From: Marinobacter nanhaiticus D15-8W
Lineage (GTDB): Bacteria; Pseudomonadota; Gammaproteobacteria; Pseudomonadales; Oleiphilaceae
Assembly: GCF_036511935.1 (NCBI RefSeq)
Contig: NZ_AP028878.1
Location: forward strand, 2,108,001 to 2,172,000
Length of the DNA: 64,000 bases
Reading direction: 5' to 3'
Part shown: piece by piece, positions 1 through 8,952 of the stretch
Layout: each line of letters starts with the position of its first letter
How positions within the stretch are numbered: the stretch's first letter is position 1
Position numbers and translations under genes: made by a program
Notes under the pieces: model-generated
Told to the model about the DNA's origin: nothing
The model's input: only the letters and a program-made list of their open reading frames with translations
Database searches by the model: none

Positions 1-1164
1 TGTGAAGGACTCGTTCCGTATGAGGATAAGCCAAAGCTCCTGAGAGCAGATTGGGTTCAGAATTCCAACAGCAGCTACTGGGCAACCAACCCGGACGAGT
101 TCCTGACGGGGTATTCTCCCTTGTTTGGTTCCGAGGAAAGCCCAATCAATCCGCGTACGCGTCTTGGTATCAAGATGCTGCAAAATCCGCTTGAGCATGG
201 TCTTGATCCCAGTACACCCGCGCCGGCAGGTCAAGACGGCAAGTTCGGAGCGGAAGACCTGATTGGTGTGATATGGAATAACCGGGCCTGGTACTCCGAA
301 CAGTTCCTGGATGAGCTATTGAGCCGTTGCGGCATGATCGCCAGCACGCCGGTCAACGTACCGGACGAATTACTGCCGGCTGCTCCCGACCTCGCCGGTG
401 GTACCAGAACGGTAGCCGATGGTTGCGCAGCACTAACCAACTGGAACGGTACTTACGATCTGGATAGTACCGGCGCACATACCTTCCGAGCCTTTGTTGA
501 TGTTTATATGCGCAGCTTCCAGAATCATCTTCAAACGAAGTTTGATCCTGAGAACCCGGTCTACACGCCGGCTGATCCTTCCCCAGTTGATGCAGGCACG
601 GAAAATGATCCGATGCTCCAGTCACTTGCCGCTGGTTTGGTGGTCCTGGACGCCGCTGGTATAGACCCGGCTGCCAGGTTGGGAGACGTGCAGTACTATC
701 AGCCCACTGGTGGCGTCCCGCCCGGAGGCGATCCCAATGCAGTAGTGGTTCAGAGTGCGCCAATTCCTTGGCATGGCGGAGATGGGAACGTCGATGGTGC
801 ATTCAACGCTATTGGCGTGGTCGATTCCGACTTCGCGGAGGATACGATTATTCCGCGTGAGAACACGCCTGAATTCAACAGCAGTGAGGGAGTCCGCTTT
901 GCAGCGGGTGTCTCTGCGAATTCCGGGGAAGGCTGGAAAATCGCTCGCGGCACCAGCTGGCATTTCGGCCTTGAGTTTACCGACAATGGTCCGGAAGCCT
1001 ATGGCCTGGTGAGCTACTCACAGTCCAGTGATGCTATGTCGCCGTACTTCACCGACCAAAGCCAACTGTATTCCGAGAAGAACTACCGTAAGTTGTTGTT
1101 CACAGAGTCGGAGATCATGGCAAACCTGTTGCCACAGGGAGAGGTAACGATCTCCGGCAAATAA
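1..1164 (+). CDS. Penicillin acylase family protein, C-terminal part (5' end outside window)
   Basis: The reading frame is open from base 1, so this is the last 387 residues of a larger protein. The segment VQNSNSSYWATNPDE near residue 20 and the ending, with WHFGLEFTDNGPEAYGLVSYSQSSD, resemble the beta chain of penicillin-amidase (Ntn-hydrolase) enzymes, where an Asn near the start of such a segment helps form the oxyanion site. Members cleave amide bonds of beta-lactams or acyl-homoserine lactones in the periplasm. The nucleophile Ser and the signal peptide lie upstream of the window, so substrate class cannot be decided. A strong terminator follows 18 bases after the stop codon, which suggests this is the last gene of its transcript. 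Confidence 0.8.
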   Translation, partial: CEGLVPYEDKPKLLRADWVQNSNSSYWATNPDEFLTGYSPLFGSEESPINPRTRLGIKMLQNPLEHGLDPSTPAPAGQDGKFGAEDLIGVIWNNRAWYSEQFLDELLSRCGMIASTPVNVPDELLPAAPDLAGGTRTVADGCAALTNWNGTYDLDSTGAHTFRAFVDVYMRSFQNHLQTKFDPENPVYTPADPSPVDAGTENDPMLQSLAAGLVVLDAAGIDPAARLGDVQYYQPTGGVPPGGDPNAVVVQSAPIPWHGGDGNVDGAFNAIGVVDSDFAEDTIIPRENTPEFNSSEGVRFAAGVSANSGEGWKIARGTSWHFGLEFTDNGPEAYGLVSYSQSSDAMSPYFTDQSQLYSEKNYRKLLFTESEIMANLLPQGEVTISGK

Positions 1165-1182
1165 CTTCTAGGCAAAACCTTC

Positions 1183-1208
1183 AAGGCCGGCAGACGCCGG
1201 CCTTTTTT
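1183..1208 (+). terminator. Rho-independent terminator after the acylase gene
   Basis: A perfect 9-bp stem, AAGGCCGGC (1183-1191) with GCCGGCCTT (1196-1204), is closed by a 4-base loop. It runs into TTTT and lies 18 bases past the stop codon. Confidence 0.9.
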
Positions 1209-1243
1209 CGTTTGCAACACGGGCAGAGCAAGAAACGTCAATT

Positions 1244-2443
1244 CTAGTGGGAGGACTGAGGGAGGTTGCTAGTCACTTCTTGAGTTGGAGTGCCGGGCAA
1301 TTGATCTTCGCTGACTATTCGGTTCCGACCTTGCTGCTTGGCAACGTAGAGCGCTTCGTCAGCGCGGGCTATCGTATCTTCTATGGTCTCCCCTTCGCGA
1401 TATTGAGCAACGCCGAGGGACACCGAAACCCTGAGCCCATCCTTGATGTGGTCGAACGGCAGGCCATGTATATTTTGACGTACCCGATCAGCCTTTATGC
1501 AAGCCCCATCGAGCGGCGTCTGGGGCAGTACTAGCAGAAATTCTTCACCACCGTAACGGCCAAAACAGTCGATTTGTCGAAGGTTGTGATTCACGGTCTG
1601 GGCCACTGTCCGCAGTATGTTGTCGCCGGCCTGGTGCCCGTAGGTGTCGTTAACCTGCTTGAAGTAGTCAATATCGAGGATGCAGATACTGAACGGCCCC
1701 TGTGTACGGCTGTAGCGGTTCGATTCCTCGCTGAGCACCTCGAAAAGCCGCCGCCGGTTAAATACGCCGGTGAGTTCGTCAATGTTAACCAGCTCCCGGA
1801 TACGCTGCATGGCATCTTGCAGTTCCTGGTTCCGCTCGCGCAGCTTTCCCCGCAATCCACTGATAAAACCGCCTATCATCGCGATCTGACCCATGACGAG
1901 CATGAATCCCAGCATCTGGATTACCTCGACAGATCTGGAGCCCATCAGCACTTCCGGCTTCGTTATCCAGATAGCGCTCATCAAAGCGCCATAGAGGAGG
2001 AAGAACCAGAGGCCTACCAGCAGGAACTCACGGGTACGCAAAGCCAGGATGCCATACAGCGCCGGGACCATGGCGATTAGCAGGAATACCGCGCGTGCCT
2101 GCCCATCTTCCAGGAAATACATGACCCATATTGGCGGCAACAGGGAAATCACCATCTGCAGCCCCGTCATCGCCGGATCCTTGAATCTCAGGTTCAAGTT
2201 GAAATGTATAAGTAGAAAAAAACCGGCGTTGATAAGTAAGGAAAAGGCCAGGAATTCGAAGACTACCCTGAGAGGAACCATGCCGAAGTACCAGCACAGC
2301 ACGACGATCGTGAGCGTAACCTGATAGGAAATGAAGGACATGCCCAAACGGCGCTTCCGAAGCTTCTGATCGGTAGCGGAGCTGTCAGTCCTTTCAATAG
2401 TATTGTTGTTTTCTCGGGCTTGCTTGGCTTGGTCGGAGATCAT
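1244..2443 (-). CDS. Membrane-bound diguanylate cyclase (GGDEF domain)
   Basis: The protein has 399 residues. Residues 35-200 form about six hydrophobic segments, followed by a short coiled linker (200-218) and a C-terminal GGDEF domain. The active-site signature GGEEF is at 298-302. An RxxD inhibitory site (RQID, 289-292) sits exactly five residues before it, so the enzyme should make cyclic di-GMP from two GTP and be product-inhibited. The NIDELTGVFNRR stretch and the DIDYFKQVNDTYGH metal-binding stretch are intact. The N-terminal membrane part is a sensor of unknown ligand (MASE-like). It is a single-gene unit facing the acylase. No EAL domain is present. Confidence 0.9.
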   Translation of the reverse strand: MISDQAKQARENNNTIERTDSSATDQKLRKRRLGMSFISYQVTLTIVVLCWYFGMVPLRVVFEFLAFSLLINAGFFLLIHFNLNLRFKDPAMTGLQMVISLLPPIWVMYFLEDGQARAVFLLIAMVPALYGILALRTREFLLVGLWFFLLYGALMSAIWITKPEVLMGSRSVEVIQMLGFMLVMGQIAMIGGFISGLRGKLRERNQELQDAMQRIRELVNIDELTGVFNRRRLFEVLSEESNRYSRTQGPFSICILDIDYFKQVNDTYGHQAGDNILRTVAQTVNHNLRQIDCFGRYGGEEFLLVLPQTPLDGACIKADRVRQNIHGLPFDHIKDGLRVSVSLGVAQYREGETIEDTIARADEALYVAKQQGRNRIVSEDQLPGTPTQEVTSNLPQSSH

Positions 2444-2610
2444 TGAAGTGTGTCGTTTAGATTAGCTAATTATTGTTGGTTGAAGTGTAGCTAAATTCGA
2501 AAATCAAAAACGTAATCTTTTTTAAAAGGTGAGGACGGTGATACCCGTTAATCGGTAGCGTTAGTACTCTGGCCTGTTAAGGCGAAAATATTTGTGACTG
2601 TTAAAAGCGC

Positions 2611-2643
2611 AAACAAAAAAGCCCCTGATGAATGTCAGGGGCT
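2611..2643 (-). terminator. Rho-independent terminator of the lipase gene
   Basis: On the minus strand a 9-bp perfect stem (AGCCCCTGA 2620-2628 with TCAGGGGCT 2635-2643) is followed by six T residues (2615-2620 as A on the plus strand). It lies 36 bases beyond the lipase stop codon. Confidence 0.9.
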
Positions 2644-2678
2644 TGGATAAAAGTAAGAACTAGTTAGAGCTATTGCAA

Positions 2679-5576
2679 TCACTCATCTTGGTCGAGAGCG
2701 TTCTCTACCGTGTCGCTTGAGCCAAGTACATTCAGGTTGGCGACATTGCCGGGTGCTGTAGTGGTGAGAACGGGTACATCATTTATAGTCAACGCCGTTT
2801 GACGAACCATCTCGGCAAAAGCTGCGACAGTGTTTGAACCGCCTGGACAGCGAAGATCTTCCGGGTCAGCCTGCGTCTGCGGCCCTACGAACGTTCCGTG
2901 GTTTGCATCGGCGCAAGGGTTGTCGCCGGCAAAGAAGGATGCTGCAGGCAGGGCCCCTTGGTTGGCTGATGAATTGGAAGTGACCAGTGATACGCCTGTA
3001 CCGTTGGCCAGGATGCCTGAGTTGCCCTCTGATCCCAGGTCAATCAGGGCCATCAGTGGCTCTGTTCCGGCAAGGGGAGCGGAGAACGCATTTCCAAGCG
3101 GATTTACGTTAGCTTCGTTGGGAACCGTATCGTCTCCAACAACTTCAGAGATAAGGATATTTCTGGTCGAAGTCCCGAGATCTTTGGCAAATGAGACTGG
3201 ATCGGTCGAATCCATCACAGACTGGAAAATGTAGAAGAAATTCTCGAAGTCTGCTGAGCCTTGGCTAACCCCCTGAGCAGCCAGGCCTCCAAGGATGCGG
3301 GAAGACAGCGCCGGGGAGTTTTCTATCAGTCGCGTCACCTGACCACCGGTATTGTGGAGGCTGACTGAGAACATCGCAGGGTAGTCGAAAGATGCCGTTG
3401 CAGGATTCTGATCGTAGAGGCCGTTGAGAGTCGCATTCAGCACCGTATTGTTGCTGAGGGAGGCGAATGTCGTCCCCGATATGCCACCGAGTGAATGCCC
3501 AACGAAGTTGACTTCGCTACCTGCCAATACCCCCGCAGTACCGTCCAGCGCGAACGTCTGAGTGGAGGCGGCGACATTCAGGAGGTCGACAACACCCTGA
3601 CGGAGGTTGTCACGGCTATTAGCCATGTTGAGCGGGTTGATAAACAGGCTGCCTGAACTTACAGAGGAAAGATTGGCCTCGACAGGCTGAAGTTGGCTGT
3701 TGGCCGTGTAATAGAAATGCCGTTCGCCAATGTAATCGGCATTGATCAAAGCCTTGAGCGCGTCCTCAGTCTGCTGGGGAACACCTCCTGAGATAACGGC
3801 GTTGACGGTGTTCTTGAGTGCCTGAGAATCAAGAGGGTCGAGGCCTGCAACCGTGCCAGCGGAATCGCCAGCCAAACCATGCAGAGGCTGGTCAATGGCA
3901 ATAACAGTTTGGCATGCCTGGTTGGCGAGCAGTATGCCCGGAAGCATCGACACACTGCGATCTACCGTGATGCCGTGCTGGAAAATGGTGACTCCATTGG
4001 GCAGGTTAGCATCTACGCATGATGCAGGACGCTCGGGTTGAGGTGTTCCTGAATCTTCTATTGCTGGGTGATAAGCCACGATGGGTACCGTGACTGTTGC
4101 GCGTTGCTGAGGGAAGGGGAAATAGCCATTCACATTAAGCTTGCCATCCGTATCGCGGAGGAACTGGAATATAGGGCTCCCACCTCCGGTCAGCTCGTCG
4201 TTTAGATTTGCTTCGAGATCAGTGCTGCCGGTCCAGCTACCGTTAACGATGCCTGCCCCGCCATCGCCAGGAAGTTGCTGGAAGTAGGGTAGAGCAATAG
4301 CACCTTGTGATACCCGCACTTGAGTAGCTGCCGCCACGATAGAGTTACCTGGATCTGTAGCTGCGATACCCTGAATGGTCGCCAGTGTACTGGCGGGTTC
4401 AGATGGATAGAAAAACGACGGGCGTGGTTGTGGAACGTGAATGGTCGTCGCCACTTGCGATGTAATAGCGGCCTCGATGTTCGGCTGGATGGCCTGTGCC
4501 TGGCCAAGCGCAGTGATGGCTTGAAGCTCCTGGGTGGTCAGGCTGTTTGCATAACTGGGGTCCGCCTGAAGCTTGGCAGCCTTTTCCCCTAGCTCAGCCA
4601 GTTTGGCAGTGAGCTCTGAGAAGTTGAGGGTTGGATAGTTGTCCCGAACCGCTTTTAGTTGAGCGGTAAAAGCAATTTTTTGTCCCAATGCTGTCAAGTA
4701 GGTGGCGCCGTTCGCATCACTGGGAATGGCCGCCGCCGGAGCAGTCATGGCTCGCAGCACATCCATCTCAGAGTTAGTGGTGAACGTATAAGAGATGGCG
4801 GATGAGCCTGGGATACCTCGAGCTTTCAGGAATCCATTACCCAGAGAGTCCAAACTTTGCAGTAGTGTTTTGACTGTACCGAGGGCTGGGTTACCCAGTT
4901 CACCGTCAGCCAGGGCTTTATCCTGAACTGCACGGTCGATCGGCTTGCCGTTGGCGCCCTTAACACCTGTGGTGACAGTAACCAGGAACTTCTGATCCTC
5001 CGCCAGTGGCTCAAGGGGGACGATGCGGATTGCGTTGTTTTGTCCACCATCCAGGCTTACGACTTCCACTCTGACATTGGGCTGAACATCAGGATCGGTA
5101 GAGAAAGGATTATCGGAATTGATCCCGCTTGGGTTCGTTGGTGGAAGGGCATTGGGCGCCGACGCAACGGCCGGCTTAACGTTTAGCGGCAGTAAAAAAA
5201 CGGTTTGGTTAAGTGCTACGGTATTCGGGTCGAGTGAACCATCGAACCTAACGTTAAATGCGCCACTCGTTGAAAACCCGCCCAGCCGACGAACGGCGTC
5301 ATCTGCAGGTGACGTTCCGCTAGATGTGCCGGTGAAATCGAAATTGGCTGACTGTGAGGCGCCGAGCAATAGGATAAGGTCAGAGTTGATAGGAAACTCT
5401 GCATCGGATACGAGAGGGTTGGGATTATAGAGCGGCCGTACAAGACTTCTATCGATCGTTGTATCGGTAATATCGTAATCCGGATTCGCATTTTTCCCCG
5501 AAGAGCCGTCATCAAGACAGCCGGAAAGTCCAACGGAAGACGCCACGGCAAGGCTTATTAGCGTTTTTTTGAACAT
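2679..5576 (-). CDS. VolA/Pla-1-type extracellular (phospho)lipase lipoprotein
   Basis: The protein has 965 residues and starts with a lipoprotein signal: KK, a hydrophobic run, then LSGC with the lipidated Cys at 20, followed by Asp/Gly/Ser-rich sequence. The N-terminal half matches what I know of the bacterial virulence-factor lipase N-terminal domain (VolA of Vibrio, Pla-1/cef lipases). The C-terminal half is an alpha/beta-hydrolase with the nucleophile elbow GHSLGG (Ser695). VolA is a surface-exposed lysophospholipase that feeds fatty acids into the cell, and by analogy this protein may release fatty acids from external lipids. It stands alone with its own terminator. The exact substrate is not visible from sequence. 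Confidence 0.88.
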   Translation of the reverse strand: MFKKTLISLAVASSVGLSGCLDDGSSGKNANPDYDITDTTIDRSLVRPLYNPNPLVSDAEFPINSDLILLLGASQSANFDFTGTSSGTSPADDAVRRLGGFSTSGAFNVRFDGSLDPNTVALNQTVFLLPLNVKPAVASAPNALPPTNPSGINSDNPFSTDPDVQPNVRVEVVSLDGGQNNAIRIVPLEPLAEDQKFLVTVTTGVKGANGKPIDRAVQDKALADGELGNPALGTVKTLLQSLDSLGNGFLKARGIPGSSAISYTFTTNSEMDVLRAMTAPAAAIPSDANGATYLTALGQKIAFTAQLKAVRDNYPTLNFSELTAKLAELGEKAAKLQADPSYANSLTTQELQAITALGQAQAIQPNIEAAITSQVATTIHVPQPRPSFFYPSEPASTLATIQGIAATDPGNSIVAAATQVRVSQGAIALPYFQQLPGDGGAGIVNGSWTGSTDLEANLNDELTGGGSPIFQFLRDTDGKLNVNGYFPFPQQRATVTVPIVAYHPAIEDSGTPQPERPASCVDANLPNGVTIFQHGITVDRSVSMLPGILLANQACQTVIAIDQPLHGLAGDSAGTVAGLDPLDSQALKNTVNAVISGGVPQQTEDALKALINADYIGERHFYYTANSQLQPVEANLSSVSSGSLFINPLNMANSRDNLRQGVVDLLNVAASTQTFALDGTAGVLAGSEVNFVGHSLGGISGTTFASLSNNTVLNATLNGLYDQNPATASFDYPAMFSVSLHNTGGQVTRLIENSPALSSRILGGLAAQGVSQGSADFENFFYIFQSVMDSTDPVSFAKDLGTSTRNILISEVVGDDTVPNEANVNPLGNAFSAPLAGTEPLMALIDLGSEGNSGILANGTGVSLVTSNSSANQGALPAASFFAGDNPCADANHGTFVGPQTQADPEDLRCPGGSNTVAAFAEMVRQTALTINDVPVLTTTAPGNVANLNVLGSSDTVENALDQDE

Positions 5577-5932
5577 GGGTGGAACCTTTTCCTGTTGTTG
5601 TGTCGTTATTGTCGGCGCTGACCGGTTCGGTTTGCCCGATAAGCCGTTCGTCAGCTGCCTATATTGTCTGAAAACCTGTGGGGTAAACCGGTCTTTCAGT
5701 CGTCCCCTGGCCAGCGCTGGTTTCTATCACTCTGACTATAACGAAAGAAACAGAAACCTGTTGATCGCTCTAAAGTGTGATTCTTGGTGGTGACCGCGGG
5801 CCTGTCTGAAAAATAGATCGCACCTGCGGGTTTGTCGAGTTGCAGAGCCTGTTCTGCCGCCCCTCTAGCTTTAACGATTCCAAGCCGTTCGGGGCGAAAG
5901 CGATTCGTTTGGATTTCCAAGCACGGGATCGA
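5577..5932. other. 356-bp gene-free stretch between lipase and crotonase
   Basis: Both flanking genes are on the minus strand, so this holds the lipase promoter and the 3' region of the crotonase gene. I see no convincing ORF, hairpin terminator or RNA gene here. The short overlapping frames are antisense shadows. Confidence 0.5.
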
Positions 5933-6706
5933 TCAATCGAACTGGCTGAAGTCCGGTTTCCGCTTTTCCTTGAAGGCGGCAAAAGCCTCCGCCGCTTCGG
6001 CAGATTTCAGCCGTTCTCCGAAAAGTTCGCCCTCGGCCAGAAGGGTGGCGCTGAGTGTTTCCTTATTAGGACGGGTGATCAGGGCTTTGGTGGCGCGGAT
6101 CGCGGCCGGTGGTTGGGCGGCAAGTGCCTTACAGGTGTCGAGGGCTGTCTGTTCGGTTGTTTCCGGCTCGCAGATGCGATTGATGAGGCCGAGGCGATCT
6201 GCCTGCTCCGCGGTAAACGCACCGCCCAGCATCAGTAATTCACTGGCGCGGGCACGGCCCAGCCACATGGGCAGCAGCAGGCTCGAGCCGCCCTCCGGGC
6301 AAAGGCCCAGGTTGGCGAAGGGCATCTGGAATCGGGTGTTGGAACCGGCGAACACCAGGTCGCAGTGAAGCAGCATGGTGGTCCCAATCCCCACGGCAGG
6401 GCCGTTAACGGCCGCGACAACAGGTTTGGCGGCGTTCGCCAACCCGAACAGGAAACGGCCCACCGGGGTGGACTCGAACTCGCCGGGCAGACCTTCGGCG
6501 AAGTCGCTCAAGTCGTTGCCGGCAGTAAAGCAGTCGCTGGTGCCGGTAAACAGGGTGCAACGAATATCTGCGTCGTTTTCTGCATTCTGCAATGCGTCCG
6601 CCAGCGCAGTGTACATGGCGTGGTTGAGGGCGTTCTTGCGCTCGGGACGATTGATTCGTACCACCAGAACGCGGTCGTGGCGTTCGGTCTGGATCAGTTC
6701 GCTCAC
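5933..6706 (-). CDS. Enoyl-CoA hydratase/isomerase family protein (isomerase-like)
   Basis: A 257-residue crotonase. The oxyanion-hole segments are present: AGNDLSDF, and NGPAVGIGTTMLLHCDLV. In the active-site region it reads RFQMPFANLGLCPEGGSS, so the QPE of classic hydratases is replaced by MPF and the acidic residue falls in PEGGSS. This pattern is familiar from delta3,delta2-enoyl-CoA isomerases of the ECI2/PaaG-like group, so I favour isomerisation of unsaturated acyl-CoA in beta-oxidation over hydration. It is a single gene, divergent from fumarase across 277 bp. Confidence 0.85.
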   Translation of the reverse strand: MSELIQTERHDRVLVVRINRPERKNALNHAMYTALADALQNAENDADIRCTLFTGTSDCFTAGNDLSDFAEGLPGEFESTPVGRFLFGLANAAKPVVAAVNGPAVGIGTTMLLHCDLVFAGSNTRFQMPFANLGLCPEGGSSLLLPMWLGRARASELLMLGGAFTAEQADRLGLINRICEPETTEQTALDTCKALAAQPPAAIRATKALITRPNKETLSATLLAEGELFGERLKSAEAAEAFAAFKEKRKPDFSQFD

Positions 6707-6983
6707 ATTGGGCTCCTGCGATTGTTGTCGGTTGTTGCGGGATTAAAGCCAAAGTTGCCGGTCAATTGCAAAGATATCCTGCAAGTTACCGGGCCATCCC
6801 GCCTTGTTGAAATCTGGGGTTCGCCACGGTCAACCCATAGGCGGCGCTTACCGTAACCATACGCTGATTCAAACGATCTAATCGGGTAAACTACGGCGCA
6901 ATTTTGCATCGATGACGGTACAACCCTTTACTGTTGGCCGCCTTCGAGGATGAAAAAGAAGTCCCCAACTGATGAGAGCCAAC

Positions 6984-8498
6984 ATGACCACAGTGATTCG
7001 CCAGGACGACCTGATTGAGAGCGTTGCCGACGCGCTGCAGTTCATTTCCTACTATCACCCGAAGGATTTTATCCAGGGTGTGTATGAGGCCTATCAAAAG
7101 GAAGAGTCCCAGGCAGCCAAGGATGCGATGGCCCAGATCCTGATCAACTCCCGCATGTGTGCCCAGGGTAAGCGCCCGATCTGCCAGGACACCGGCATCG
7201 TGACGGTTTTCGTCAATGTGGGCATGGACGTGACCTGGGACGCGGATATGCCGCTGGACGACATCATCAACGAAGGTGTTCGCCGGGCCTACACCCATCC
7301 GGACAACGTACTGCGCGCGTCAGTGCTGGCGGATCCGGACGGCAAACGCCAGAACACGAAGGACAATACCCCGGCCGTCATCCATTACAAGTTGGTGCCG
7401 GGCAACACTGTCGACGTCCATGTGGCAGCGAAAGGCGGTGGCTCCGAAGCCAAGTCAAAGTTCGCCATGCTCAACCCGTCCGACTCGGTTGTGGATTGGG
7501 TGCTGAAGATGGTGCCCCAGATGGGCGCCGGCTGGTGTCCGCCGGGCATGCTGGGTATCGGCATCGGCGGTACCGCCGAGAAGGCCATGGAGCTGGCGAA
7601 GGAGTCCCTTTTGGATCCGATCGATATCCATGACCTGCAGGCGCGCGGTGCGTCCAACCGGGCCGAAGAGCTGCGCCTGGAGCTGTTCGAGAAAGTGAAC
7701 GAGCTGGGCATCGGTGCCCAGGGTCTGGGTGGTCTGACCACGGTATTGGACGTGAAGGTCAAGGACTATCCGACCCACGCTGCCAACAAGCCGGTTGCGA
7801 TCATTCCCAATTGTGCCGCTACCCGCCATGCGCACTTTGTGCTGGACGGTTCCGGTCCGTCTCTGCAAACCCCGCCGAGCCTGGACGACTGGCCCGAGAT
7901 TACCTGGGAAGTGGGCGATGATGTTCGCCGCGTCAACCTCGACACGGTAACACCTGAAGACGTGAAGGACTGGAAGCCGGGCGAGACCATCCTGCTGTCG
8001 GGCAAGATGCTGACCGGCCGCGACGCTGCGCACAAGAAGATGGTGGACATGCTGTCCCGCGGCGAGGAATTACCAGTGGATATGAAAGGCCGCTTTATCT
8101 ATTACGTGGGCCCGGTCGATCCGGTCCGTGAGGAAGTGGTCGGTCCTGCCGGTCCGACGACGGCAACCCGCATGGACAAGTTCACCCACACCATGCTTGA
8201 GAAGACGGGCCTAACGGGCATGATCGGCAAGGCTGAGCGCGGTCAGGTTGCGATCGACGCCATTAAAGAATTCGGCGCGGTATATTTGATGGCGGTAGGC
8301 GGTTCAGCGTACCTGGTATCCAAGGCGATCAAGAATGCTGAAGTCGTGGCTTTCGAGGAACTGGGGATGGAAGCCATCTACGAATTCGAGGTCGAGGATA
8401 TGCCGGTCACCGTTGCCGTAGACTCGAAAGGTAGCTCGGTTCACCAGACCGGCCCGGTAGAGTGGCACGAGAAGATTATCGCCGCCAAGGCTGTCTAA
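6984..8498 (+). CDS. fumA: Class I fumarate hydratase (4Fe-4S type)
   Basis: This enzyme interconverts fumarate and L-malate in the TCA cycle. The 504-residue frame is full length for the homodimeric iron-sulfur fumarase. It carries SRMCAQGKRPICQDTGIV and CAATRHAHF, which supply iron-sulfur Cys ligands, and GKAERGQ near the C terminus. I chose ATG 6984 (MTTVIRQDDL) over ATG 6972 because the family normally begins with MTxIKQDDL; neither has a strong ribosome site. The gene is monocistronic with a terminator 20 bases downstream. Being an oxygen-labile iron enzyme, it is commonly regulated by iron or redox, but I see no operator. Confidence 0.95.
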   Translation: MTTVIRQDDLIESVADALQFISYYHPKDFIQGVYEAYQKEESQAAKDAMAQILINSRMCAQGKRPICQDTGIVTVFVNVGMDVTWDADMPLDDIINEGVRRAYTHPDNVLRASVLADPDGKRQNTKDNTPAVIHYKLVPGNTVDVHVAAKGGGSEAKSKFAMLNPSDSVVDWVLKMVPQMGAGWCPPGMLGIGIGGTAEKAMELAKESLLDPIDIHDLQARGASNRAEELRLELFEKVNELGIGAQGLGGLTTVLDVKVKDYPTHAANKPVAIIPNCAATRHAHFVLDGSGPSLQTPPSLDDWPEITWEVGDDVRRVNLDTVTPEDVKDWKPGETILLSGKMLTGRDAAHKKMVDMLSRGEELPVDMKGRFIYYVGPVDPVREEVVGPAGPTTATRMDKFTHTMLEKTGLTGMIGKAERGQVAIDAIKEFGAVYLMAVGGSAYLVSKAIKNAEVVAFEELGMEAIYEFEVEDMPVTVAVDSKGSSVHQTGPVEWHEKIIAAKAV

Positions 8499-8516
8499 GC
8501 CGGCTCAAGCAATACC

Positions 8517-8541
8517 AACGGGGCTCACGAGCCCCGTTTTT
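8517..8541. terminator. Terminator between fumarase and the STAS-like gene
   Basis: An AACGGGGCTC / GAGCCCCGTT hairpin (8517-8538) runs into TTTTT on the plus strand. The neighbouring gene converges and ends at 8544, so the same hairpin could serve its transcript too, though the A run on that side is short. Confidence 0.8.
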
Positions 8542-8543
8542 GT

Positions 8544-8906
8544 CTAGACCTCCCGCAACCACTGGCGCGCGCTCTCTAGCTCACTCATCCTGAACACACG
8601 CAGCTCCATATCCAGGAAACGAGACATAAAGCGCGCGAAGGGGCCAATCCAGCCGGAGTCCGAAACGACCGCACAGTGGGTGAAATCTTTCAGGTGTTCC
8701 CGGTCGAAGTTGATGGCGTCCTTCAGGATAGACATGTCGAAACCATCAAAAGCCTGCACCACTTCGATGATCTTCACCTTGCCGTGCTGGCGGATAAACG
8801 CCTCCATCCGACTGGCGATATTCTCGAAATCCGACGCGGACACTCTGCCTTCAACCTGGATTTCAACGGTTTTGTCCTCGGGGTATTCCACGTATTCCGT
8901 CGCCAT
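8544..8906 (-). CDS. STAS/SpoIIAA-like domain protein
   Basis: A 120-residue soluble protein with the alternating beta-alpha pattern of the SpoIIAA-like (STAS/SEC14) family: a VEIQVEGRVSASDFENI strand-helix start, then VKIIEVVQAFDGFD and CAVVSDSGWIG. Family members are thought to bind lipophilic ligands or act as anti-anti-sigma-like modules, but the role here is unknown. ATG at 8906 was chosen because GGGAGGAAG lies just before it. A longer TTG start exists but would consume the ribosome site. SelO is transcribed from the same strand, ending upstream of this gene. Confidence 0.8.
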   Translation of the reverse strand: MATEYVEYPEDKTVEIQVEGRVSASDFENIASRMEAFIRQHGKVKIIEVVQAFDGFDMSILKDAINFDREHLKDFTHCAVVSDSGWIGPFARFMSRFLDMELRVFRMSELESARQWLREV

Positions 8907-8952
8907 GGCTCTTCCTCCCTTCAATGTCTAACGGAACCGCCCAATGATTTGC

